Made by a program: the position numbers and the translations under genes. The notes below the pieces were generated by a model. It ran no database searches, had not been told where the DNA came from, and saw only the letters and a list, made by a program, of their open reading frames with translations. Of a stretch of DNA of 64,000 nt, positions 57,531 through 64,000 are shown piece after piece. The DNA comes from Parabacteroides sp. TM07-1AC (GTDB lineage: Bacteria > Bacteroidota > Bacteroidia > Bacteroidales > Tannerellaceae), in contig NZ_QUKD01000005.1 of assembly GCF_003480915.1 (NCBI RefSeq), positions 310,001 to 374,000 on the forward strand. The letters run 5' to 3'. Positions within the stretch are counted from its first letter, which is position 1. Each line of letters opens with the position of its first letter.

Positions 57531-58502
57531 CTATTCAGTAATTGTTACCCGGTCGCCATTAAAAATGGACAGACCCAGTTTATTCATTATATATTTGATC
57601 GCCAACTGAGCTTTCACAGAGTTTCCTGCGCTGTCAATTGGTGGAGCGAAAGCAGCGATACCGAACAGGCCGGGCATTACACCCATTACACCACCACCTA
57701 CACCCGTTTTTGCTGGGATACCGGAGGTATATAACCAGTCACCGGTATGTTCGTAGAAACCTACGGTTGCGATCAGGGATGTGATCTTCGGTGACAATGA
57801 ACTGTCGAATATCTGCTTTTTAGATACCGGGTTCAGACCGTCATTGGCAATAGTAGCTCCGCAGACAGATAATTGAGCTGCTGTGATTCCCAATGAACAC
57901 TGACGGGTATAGAGGTCGAGCGACATATCCGGATCGTCGTAGATACGGTTGTAGTTCTTCAATAACCAGGCAATAGAGCGGTTGTTGAAGTTGGTGGCCG
58001 ATTCCGACTTATACAGTTCGTCGATCAACTGGGGAGCGCTACCGCAAAGATCGGTAATGTTAGAAACAATGGCATCCCATTTTTTAGCAGAATCACCTAT
58101 CGGCTGTACCATACTACAAGCAGTGATCGCACCGGCATTGACCAGCGGAGTAGAAGGATGATCCTTCTCCAGCAAGATAGCCATGATAGAGTTGAAAGGC
58201 AGTCCGGTTGCATCAGCACCGATCATTTCAAGCAATTTCTGTGCTCCGTACTGACGCAGAGCCAACACGGCTGTGTGTACTTTCGATACGGATTCTATAC
58301 CGAAGCGGTATTCGGAATCGCCTAGCTGGATGATCGTCCCGTCCATCAGACAGACACTTATACCGAACAGGTTCTTATCGATATTGGCCAGATAAGGTAT
58401 GTAATCGGCATTCTTTCCGTCTGTGTTGTTCTTAAACATCTGGTAGGCTTCCTGAGCCGCTTCCTTTATTTGTGAAACGGAAATCTTTTTATCCATACTC
58501 AA
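57531..58502 (-). CDS. glsA: Glutaminase
   Basis: Glutaminase hydrolyses glutamine to glutamate and ammonia; both the ammonia and the supply of glutamate for GadB help raise pH in acid. The 323-residue protein is of the serine-dependent beta-lactamase-like family. It has the catalytic S-x-x-K in ESVSKVHTAVLAL (S71, K74) and family stretches FNSIMAILLE, PLVNAGAITACSMV, YTRQCSLGITAAQLSVCGATIANDG, and KTGVGGGVMGVMPGLFGIAAF. It follows gadB after 5 bases and is co-transcribed with it. Confidence 0.95.
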   Translation of the reverse strand: MSMDKKISVSQIKEAAQEAYQMFKNNTDGKNADYIPYLANIDKNLFGISVCLMDGTIIQLGDSEYRFGIESVSKVHTAVLALRQYGAQKLLEMIGADATGLPFNSIMAILLEKDHPSTPLVNAGAITACSMVQPIGDSAKKWDAIVSNITDLCGSAPQLIDELYKSESATNFNNRSIAWLLKNYNRIYDDPDMSLDLYTRQCSLGITAAQLSVCGATIANDGLNPVSKKQIFDSSLSPKITSLIATVGFYEHTGDWLYTSGIPAKTGVGGGVMGVMPGLFGIAAFAPPIDSAGNSVKAQLAIKYIMNKLGLSIFNGDRVTITE

Positions 58503-58507
58503 ATAGT

Positions 58508-59947
58508 TTACTTTGTTGATTTGGGAATACCTGTGTGAGTGAATACAGAACCTTTTACTTTCTGGTTTCTGTCCTGTGCAATACGGGTTGGAGTAGGATA
58601 TTCCAGTTTTTCCAGGTCGGCAATAGCATTGCTGATATCGCCCAGTAATTGATCTGCCATATCGCGGCTGAATCCCTGACGGACAACGATACGCATAACA
58701 ACCCAGTTTTCAAGGTTTTCAGGCAATGTATATGCCGGAACCATCCAACCGCTCTGTTTCAGTTTATCCTGCAAATCGTATAATGTCCATTTAGCAGATT
58801 TAGCATATTCCGGTTTCAGATACCAGATAAACAATGGGTTCACCACTTCTTTGCTGTAGTTCTGGAACGGAGCCATCTTGCCGATTTCAGCATGCAGGTA
58901 ATCGGCTACAGCCATACTGTTCTGCTGTACTTCCTTGTAACCCTGGAATCCTAAACGGATGAACTGATAGTATTGTCCCAGGATCTGAGCTGCAGGACGA
59001 GAGAAGTTCAAACCGACCTGAGTGATGTTTGCACCTAAATAATTTACACTGAAAGACATGGAACCCGGCAGGTATTTCTTGTCTTTCCATACTACCCAGC
59101 CTAAACCCGGATATACCAATCCGAACTTATGTCCGGAAGTACTGATGGAAAGTACCCATTTCAGGCGGAAGTCCCATTTAACCTCCGGTTTCAGGAACGG
59201 CAGGATGAAACCACCGGAAGCTGCATCCACATGGATAGGAATATCATAACCGGTCTTTGCATTGTATGCATCGAGAGCGGTATCCAACGCTTCCACATCG
59301 TCGTTCAATCCTGTCCATGTAACACCCTGGATAGGAACAATACAGATTGTATTTTCATCACACATATTCAGGGCATCCTGCGGGTCGAGTGTGATATGTT
59401 CCTGCGTCAACGGTACCTGACGCATTTCGATCTGCCACAACTGAGCGAACTTTTCCCATACAACCTGGAAACCGGCAGAGATGACGAAGTTAGGTTTGTC
59501 GACCGGTTTACCCTGAGCCAATCTTCTTTCACGCCAACGCAACCAGGCGGCAACACCACCCAACATACATGCTTCGGAAGAACCGATCGCCAATGCACCG
59601 GATTTCCACTGTGCCTGTTCGGGGCTGTTCCACAGGTTAGCCATGATATTGATACATTTTGCATTCATCACAGCGATACGCGGATACTCAGTTTCGTCGA
59701 TATAGTTGATGTTGATTGCTTCGTTCATCAACTTCGTTGCATAATCATCCATCCAGGTAGTGACGAACGTAGCCAGGTTCAAACGGGGTTGTGTCTGGGC
59801 GAAAGTTTCGTCTTTTACCATCTGATACGCAATCTCCGGAGTGGTAGGACCATCAGGAATTACGTCTACTGGAGCTGGATGCAACATCGCATTCGAGCCA
59901 AAAATCGCAGTTTTGGCATCACCTTCTCTAAAACTTGAATCTTTCAT
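58508..59947 (-). CDS. gadB: Glutamate decarboxylase
   Basis: GadB converts glutamate to GABA and CO2, consuming one proton per reaction, and works with the antiporter GadC. The 479-residue PLP enzyme has IHVDAASGGFILPFL, with the cofactor-binding aspartate, and STSGHKFGLVYPGLGW, with the Schiff-base lysine K274. AIGSSEACMLGGVAAWLRWRE and the C-terminal PTRIAQDRNQKVKGSVFTHTGIPKS are typical of bacterial GadB. It heads a gadB-glsA operon. Its upstream region holds a dispersed repeat, and I could not pick out a clear promoter element. Confidence 0.96.
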   Translation of the reverse strand: MKDSSFREGDAKTAIFGSNAMLHPAPVDVIPDGPTTPEIAYQMVKDETFAQTQPRLNLATFVTTWMDDYATKLMNEAININYIDETEYPRIAVMNAKCINIMANLWNSPEQAQWKSGALAIGSSEACMLGGVAAWLRWRERRLAQGKPVDKPNFVISAGFQVVWEKFAQLWQIEMRQVPLTQEHITLDPQDALNMCDENTICIVPIQGVTWTGLNDDVEALDTALDAYNAKTGYDIPIHVDAASGGFILPFLKPEVKWDFRLKWVLSISTSGHKFGLVYPGLGWVVWKDKKYLPGSMSFSVNYLGANITQVGLNFSRPAAQILGQYYQFIRLGFQGYKEVQQNSMAVADYLHAEIGKMAPFQNYSKEVVNPLFIWYLKPEYAKSAKWTLYDLQDKLKQSGWMVPAYTLPENLENWVVMRIVVRQGFSRDMADQLLGDISNAIADLEKLEYPTPTRIAQDRNQKVKGSVFTHTGIPKSTK

Positions 59948-59967
59948 GTCTTTTTGTTTTTAATTAT

Positions 59968-60288
59968 TTAAGAATTGGCGCAACCGACATTCGTGCGTCG
60001 ATTTGTAGTGCAAAAACAGCCTCCAACGGCAATTGTTCTTCGATTTTGGTTAATCCTGCAATATTTAATTACTTTTGGCTTGATCTCGCTACTCCGCATC
60101 CTACGTTCGCTGTCGTCTGCGAAACTCGCTTCGCTCAAACAACGCAGCCTCCGGGCGCTCACTCCGGCTGCTGCGCTTAACGCTCGCCCGCTGAGGCCTT
60201 TCCAAGGAAGCTCTGCTTCCTCTAAGGATTGCCGATACCGATAGTTTTTTAGTAACGGAAATAACCTTTCAAATGAACATTCAGTCAT
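59968..60288. repeat. Probable dispersed intergenic repeat upstream of gadB
   Basis: The 379-base gap 59948-60326 contains no convincing gene. Its centre is GC-rich, with short direct and inverted words (AAACTCGCTTCGCTC, GGAAGCTCTGCTTCC) and a 106-codon frame on the minus strand whose product (ALSAAAGVSARRLR, EASFADDSERRMRSSEIKPK) looks like translated repeat sequence and not a protein. I recall similar text between genes in other Bacteroidales genomes, so a multi-copy element is likely. This needs a genome-wide search to confirm. Confidence 0.45.
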
Positions 60289-60326
60289 AAGAATTGTTTC
60301 CTGTCTTATAAAACAGCTATTTAAGT

Positions 60327-61556
60327 ATGAGAATACAGACAGGACAGGGGACGATTCCCCTCATCACATTAATAGGTATATGGTCGATCTCGGCACTGAA
60401 CGCGCTGCCGGGACTGGCTGTTTCTCCTATCCTGGGGAAGCTTTCGGCGATATTTCCGCATTCGACGGAACTGGATATACAGATGTTGTCGTCGCTGCCT
60501 TCCCTGTTGATCATACCGTTTATTATCCTGTCCGGAAAACTGACTGAGAAGATCAATAATATCTGGTTATTACAGATAGGGTTAAGCATCTTTGCCGTAA
60601 GCGGTATCCTGTATCTGCTCTCGACCAAGATGTGGCAACTGATCGCTGTCAGCGCCCTGCTGGGAATCGGTTCAGGACTGATCGTTCCTCTTTCTACCGG
60701 ACTTATTTCACGATTCTTCATCGGCGCCTACCGGACAAAGCAATTCGGTCTGAGTTCGGCCATTACCAATGTGACACTGGTACTGGCAACCGTGCTGACA
60801 GGATACCTGGCGGAGATCAACTGGCATCTGCCGTTCCTGGTCTATCTCTTCCCGCTTATTTCAATCGTCCTGTCGTTCTACCTGAAAAAGAATATCAGTC
60901 CCCTGCCCGCTTCCGCTACCGTTTCAACCCAAGAGAAAGGGAAAGAAAGCGACCCGGCATTCGGTAAGTTCGGCATACAGGTCAGACACCTCGTACAGAT
61001 CATGGGGTTTTACGGGCTGGCGACTTACCTCGTTATCATTGTCAGCTTCAACCTCCCCTTCCTGATGAAAGAATATCATTTCACCAGCGGCAATTCGGGT
61101 ATCATGATCTCCCTGTTTTTCCTGGCTATCATGGCTCCGGGATTCGTACTGAACCAGATTGTAGACTTCCTGGGTAAGAAAACGAAATTCTATTGCCTGC
61201 TCTCGATCGCACTGGGGATGCTGCTGATCCTGGTTTCAAGAACGGAATGGCTGATCGGACTGGGCTGTATCTTCACCGGGCTAGCCTATGGCGTTATCCA
61301 GCCGATCGCTTACGACAAGACCACCCGCACGGCTATCCCGTCGAAAGTGACGCTGGCACTGGCTTTCGTCATGGCTATGAATTATCTGGCAATCCTGCTA
61401 TGCCCGTTCATTATAAATGTATTCAAAGATATGCTCCATATAGAAACACAACAGTTTGCTTTCCTGTTCAACATGATTATTGCCCTGGCTGCCGCCGTCT
61501 GGGCTTATATCAAACAGGATTCGTTCCTGTTCAACGACAGTTTCAAAAGTAATTAA
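60327..61556 (+). CDS. Major facilitator superfamily transporter
   Basis: The 409-residue membrane protein has twelve hydrophobic segments in two halves separated by a charged loop near residues 190-210 (STQEKGKESDPAFGKFG). It has typical MFS sequence around segments 4-5 (LGIGSGLIVPLSTGLISRFFIGAYRTKQFGLSSAITNVTLVLATVLTGYLAE), the drug/sugar efflux style. Substrate is unknown. The next transporter gene starts 2 to 23 bases later, suggesting one transcription unit. It is divergent from gadB. Confidence 0.88.
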   Translation: MRIQTGQGTIPLITLIGIWSISALNALPGLAVSPILGKLSAIFPHSTELDIQMLSSLPSLLIIPFIILSGKLTEKINNIWLLQIGLSIFAVSGILYLLSTKMWQLIAVSALLGIGSGLIVPLSTGLISRFFIGAYRTKQFGLSSAITNVTLVLATVLTGYLAEINWHLPFLVYLFPLISIVLSFYLKKNISPLPASATVSTQEKGKESDPAFGKFGIQVRHLVQIMGFYGLATYLVIIVSFNLPFLMKEYHFTSGNSGIMISLFFLAIMAPGFVLNQIVDFLGKKTKFYCLLSIALGMLLILVSRTEWLIGLGCIFTGLAYGVIQPIAYDKTTRTAIPSKVTLALAFVMAMNYLAILLCPFIINVFKDMLHIETQQFAFLFNMIIALAAAVWAYIKQDSFLFNDSFKSN

Positions 61557-61579
61557 AGGTGCATATAAACGCTAAGCTT

Positions 61580-62491
61580 ATGAAGAATAAAAAGACAGAA
61601 GCCAACCTGAGTATGATCGTATCGAAAACCTTCAGCGGTTTGAATGCGAATGCACTTCGGTATTTACTCCCTTTATGGATCGCACCACTGACGGGTGTCA
61701 TGTTCCGATGTGTTTTCGGAGCCCTTATGTTTTGGATCATCAGCCTGTTTTGGAAACAGGACAAGACAACCCTGAGGGAAAAAGTCACCCTGTTTCTTTT
61801 GGGGGCGATCGGGCTGTTCGGCTTCATGTTCTTTTATCTGATAGGTGTCAGCAAAACGACCCCGGTTTCCAGTTCGCTGTTCAGCAGCCTCCAACCGATC
61901 TGGGTATTCATCCTGTCCGTTCTCTTCCTGAAAGAACGGATCACGGCAATGAAGATCATCGGTATTACCATCGGATTGGGGGGCGCACTACTCTGTATCC
62001 TGACACAGAAAAGCGATGACCTGGCCTCGGATGCCTTTACCGGAAATATGCTTTGTATGCTCAGCTCAATTGCTTATGCTGCTTACCTGATCATAAGCAA
62101 TGTCGTACTGGGCAGGGTCAGTTCGCTCAATATGTTGCGTTACAGTTTTCTTGGAGCCGCTTTTTCTTCGCTGGTTGTCATGGCATTCACCGGCTTCGAT
62201 GCACATCTTTTCAGCCATTTCGAATGGACTCCTTTCCTGGTCCTGATGTTCGTCCTCATCTTCCCCACAACGATCAGTTACCTGCTGATCCCAATCGGAC
62301 TGAAATACCTGAGCACGACACTGGTCGCTCTCTACGGCTACCTGATACTGATCGTTGCCACCATCGTCTCCCTTTCCATCGGTCAGGACCGCTTCAGCTG
62401 GTACCAGATGATCGCCATTGCACTGATCTGCTCCAGTGTCTATTTTGTTGAAATAGCGGAAAGTAAAGACAAAGCCACTGCTTCAAAATAA
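61580..62491 (+). CDS. EamA/DMT-family transporter
   Basis: This protein of about 303 residues from the ATG at 61580 (MKNKKTEANLSMIV) has ten hydrophobic segments made of two EamA repeats. Repeat one contains VSKTTPVSSSLFSSLQPIWVFILSVLFLKERIT; repeat two contains LKYLSTTLVALYGYLILIVATIVSLSIGQDRFSW. The family exports metabolites, often amino acids or nucleobases; the substrate here is unknown. A GTG at 61559 in frame is a less likely start. It follows the MFS gene closely. Confidence 0.88.
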   Translation: MKNKKTEANLSMIVSKTFSGLNANALRYLLPLWIAPLTGVMFRCVFGALMFWIISLFWKQDKTTLREKVTLFLLGAIGLFGFMFFYLIGVSKTTPVSSSLFSSLQPIWVFILSVLFLKERITAMKIIGITIGLGGALLCILTQKSDDLASDAFTGNMLCMLSSIAYAAYLIISNVVLGRVSSLNMLRYSFLGAAFSSLVVMAFTGFDAHLFSHFEWTPFLVLMFVLIFPTTISYLLIPIGLKYLSTTLVALYGYLILIVATIVSLSIGQDRFSWYQMIAIALICSSVYFVEIAESKDKATASK

Positions 62492-62525
62492 TTGGCATAT
62501 TGGCACATTACCCCATTGGCATATT
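62490..62525 (+). repeat. Short tandem repeat of ATTGGCAYATT
   Basis: ATTGGCATATT (62491), ATTGGCACATT (62499) and ATTGGCATATT (62515) follow the EamA gene directly. Short tandem runs of this kind are common between Bacteroidales genes; no function is evident. Confidence 0.5.
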
Positions 62526-62543
62526 ATTTTTTTCTCTTTCTTT

Positions 62544-62570
62544 GTAACAACTTATCCGTTGATCCCGTCT
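62544..62570 (+). promoter_or_regulatory. ECF-sigma-type promoter of the DUF4252-sigma operon
   Basis: GTAAC (62544-62548) and CGTCT (62566-62570) are separated by 17 bases, the classic -35/-10 pattern read by many ECF sigma factors. It is 79 bases before the DUF4252 gene. It contrasts with the TAnnTTTG promoters elsewhere and suggests that the sigma factor in this operon activates its own transcription. Confidence 0.6.
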
Positions 62571-62649
62571 CTCTTATGAAGCTCTTCCAAAGCGCGCAAA
62601 AGGAAGACGGAAACAAACCGGATTAGTAATCATTTAATACAACAGAAAG

Positions 62650-63099
62650 ATGAAACGATACTTTGTTATCCTGGCACTGATTTTGATCTGCCAGGCAGGA
62701 AATAGCCAGACAATGAACGACCTGTTCAAAGAATTTTCTAAAATAGAACAGATCAACCATGTCAAGATAGGCAATATCACCATGAAGCTTGCCAGCATGT
62801 TTACAGAAACCATGGGAGTGAACGGTATAGAAGTCATTGAATTTAGCAGCTGCAAGAACGAGATAAAAGAACGCTTTACCAAAGCGATCAAGGAATTGAA
62901 AGACCCTGACTTCGAAACAATGGTCACTTCCAACGATAAGGGCAGCCGTACAAAAGTAATGGTACGCATTGAAAAAGATATGATCCGCGAACTGGTAGTT
63001 CTCACGACCGGCAACAGCAACGCGCTGATCCGCATCAAAGGTAAGATCAAACCGTCCGACATAGATAAAGTAGTGAAAGATCATGGGAATGGATGCTGA
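62650..63099 (+). CDS. DUF4252 domain protein, secreted
   Basis: The 149-residue product has a signal peptide (MKRYFVILALILICQAGNSQ) and a single small domain: MNDLFKEFSKIEQINHVKIG, NGIEVIEFSSCKNEIKERFTKAIKEL, VRIEKDMIRELVVLTTGNSNALIRIKGKIKPSDIDKVV. This matches the DUF4252 pattern common in Bacteroidota, of unknown function and frequently placed beside an ECF sigma gene. It is probably periplasmic. It overlaps the sigma gene by 17 bases, so the two are translationally linked. Confidence 0.82.
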   Translation: MKRYFVILALILICQAGNSQTMNDLFKEFSKIEQINHVKIGNITMKLASMFTETMGVNGIEVIEFSSCKNEIKERFTKAIKELKDPDFETMVTSNDKGSRTKVMVRIEKDMIRELVVLTTGNSNALIRIKGKIKPSDIDKVVKDHGNGC

Positions 63100-63601
63100 G
63101 AACTTTAAACGAAAGTTCCTCCCCTTCCACCCCAAGCTCTTCCGGATCGCATACGCCCTTGTTGAAAACAAAGCAGACGCAGAAGATATCCTCCAGGATG
63201 CTTACTTCAAACTATGGAATAAACGGGATGATCTGCCCGACATCGACAATCCTGAAGCATTCTGCGTCACGCTGGTCAAAAACCTCTGTCTCGACTTCCT
63301 CCGTTCCCCCCGTGCCAATCGCCGGGAAGAAAAGATAGAAGAAGTTTTCATGCTGGCGACCGACTCTTCTCCGGAAAAAGAGCTGGAAACGAAGGATAAG
63401 GAACGGCAAATCCGGCAACTGATCAGCCGTCTGCCCGAAAACCAGCGGCAAGTCATCCGCCTTCGGGGAATAGACGATTGCTCGATGGACGAGATAGAAC
63501 AGATCACCGGCCTCAATGCCGTAAACATACGCGTGTTACTCTCCCGGGCACGCAAAGTAATCCGGGAACAATTTGATAAAATATACGAATATGAACGATA
63601 A
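63083..63601 (+). CDS. ECF RNA polymerase sigma factor
   Basis: The 172-residue protein has ECF sigma region 2 (FRIAYALVENKADAEDILQDAYFKLWNKRDDL) and region 4 (LISRLPENQRQVIRLRGIDDCSMDEIEQITGLNAVNIRVLLSRARKVIREQ). The start is the ATG at 63083 or 63089, both inside the end of the DUF4252 gene. Unlike the two PUL sigma factors it has no FecR or SusC partner, and instead overlaps a small membrane protein gene by 11 bases. It probably regulates this operon from the upstream GTAAC-N17-CGTCT promoter. Confidence 0.92.
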   Translation: MGMDAENFKRKFLPFHPKLFRIAYALVENKADAEDILQDAYFKLWNKRDDLPDIDNPEAFCVTLVKNLCLDFLRSPRANRREEKIEEVFMLATDSSPEKELETKDKERQIRQLISRLPENQRQVIRLRGIDDCSMDEIEQITGLNAVNIRVLLSRARKVIREQFDKIYEYER

Positions 63602-63998
63602 ACAGATAGATGAATTAATCAACAAAGTCCTCCGGGAGGATCAGATGTTGCCGGAAGGGCTTTCCGAACGGCTGGAGCAACAGATCGACACCTGGGCTGC
63701 CGCTGAAAAGAAAAAGACGCTCCGTTCATCTTTCCGCCGCCGTTCACTCTACTGGATTAGCGGAACTGCCGCAGCAATCTTACTGCTTTGCGTCGGTATT
63801 GCCGGACTGAAAGACCTGGAGACAGGTAAACAGCATTTGGCAGATACCTACACCAATCCGCAGGAAGCCGCCATAGCCGCTGGAAAAGCGCTGGCTTTCA
63901 TGTCTTCTAACCTCAACAAGGGAATCGATCAGATGAACGATGCCCAACAGGAAATAAATAATGTAAACCGTATTTTGAATAAACATTTAAATGACTGA
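63591..63998 (+). CDS. Small single-pass membrane protein, probable anti-sigma partner
   Basis: From the ATG at 63591 the protein has about 135 residues: MNDKQIDELINKVLREDQMLPEGLSERLEQQIDTWA, a cytoplasmic helical part; a basic stretch (RSSFRRRSLYW); one membrane segment (GTAAAILLLCVGIAGL); and a helical periplasmic tail (EAAIAAGKALAFMSSNLNKG). It has no recognisable zinc-binding anti-sigma motif. Its overlap with the sigma gene and its topology suggest an anti-sigma role, which is inference. The gene is complete: its stop is two bases before the window ends. Translation from the in-frame TTG at 63573 is unlikely. Confidence 0.7.
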   Translation: MNDKQIDELINKVLREDQMLPEGLSERLEQQIDTWAAAEKKKTLRSSFRRRSLYWISGTAAAILLLCVGIAGLKDLETGKQHLADTYTNPQEAAIAAGKALAFMSSNLNKGIDQMNDAQQEINNVNRILNKHLND

Positions 63999-64000
63999 CA

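Noticed and set aside
59968-60288. 106-residue minus-strand protein upstream of gadB
   Set aside because: The translation is arginine/serine-rich and repeat-like, with no domain and no promoter; it is better read as repeat DNA.
62577-62627. 16-codon frame (MKLFQSAQKEDGNKPD) before the DUF4252 gene
   Set aside because: It would start almost at the predicted transcription start, leaving no room for a leader, and shows no protein-like features.
1-64000. tRNA or rRNA genes
   Set aside because: I looked for cloverleaf-like runs and rRNA-like sequence in the gaps and saw none.

Overview
The window is a stretch of chromosome from a member of the Bacteroidales, most likely Parabacteroides or a close relative. 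This rests on three SusC/SusD outer-membrane glycan uptake systems, a hybrid two-component regulator, ECF sigma/FecR pairs, many promoters of the Bacteroidota TAnnTTTG type, and a glutamate decarboxylase/glutaminase/GABA antiporter locus. The genus is inferred from gene content; nothing in the sequence proves it. No rRNA or tRNA gene was seen.

Layout. 1-9.6 kb is housekeeping: the tail of an upstream gene, mnmG, a parS-like ParB site, then uvrC-dtd-mazG-deoC in tight succession, a polyprenyl diphosphate synthase on the opposite strand, and polA. 9.8-13 kb holds a propeller-like lipoprotein, a GNAT acetyltransferase and ychF. 13-24.8 kb is a polysaccharide utilization locus (PUL 1): hybrid two-component regulator, SusC, SusD and a GH3 glycosidase, with a probable operator between regulator and susC. 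25-29 kb holds a candidate 26-residue gene, an acyltransferase, a membrane-bound AraC regulator, a fimbrillin-like lipoprotein and a possible decayed relative of it. 29.3-38.9 kb is PUL 2 (ECF sigma, FecR, SusC, SusD, DUF1735 lipoprotein, putative glycosidase). 39-49.2 kb is PUL 3 (ECF sigma, FecR, SusC, SusD, GH116 glycosidase, small lipoprotein). In each ECF-controlled PUL a candidate antisense RNA with promoter and terminator lies opposite the fecR-susC junction.

49.3-59.9 kb is a glutamate-dependent acid-resistance locus: the Glu/GABA antiporter and an ion channel on one side, glutaminase and glutamate decarboxylase on the other. Between the two halves sits about 5.7 kb of accessory DNA: a HipB/HipA-like pair, a secreted surface protein, an HU-like DUF4469 protein, and a tyrosine recombinase next to a 323-bp segment bounded by perfect 23-bp inverted repeats. 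That segment carries a promoter and has every mark of an invertible (phase-variable) switch. As written the promoter points away from the HU-like and surface-protein genes and into the 3' end of the recombinase gene, so the switch is probably OFF here. A second, smaller candidate switch with 14-bp inverted repeats surrounds the promoter of the PUL 3 sigma factor.

60.3-64 kb has an MFS and an EamA-type transporter, then a DUF4252 protein, an ECF sigma factor and a small membrane protein in an overlapping operon preceded by an ECF-type promoter. Several longer intergenic regions also hold arrays of dyad-symmetric words at a 22-23 bp period, with a different word at each place; this is unexplained.
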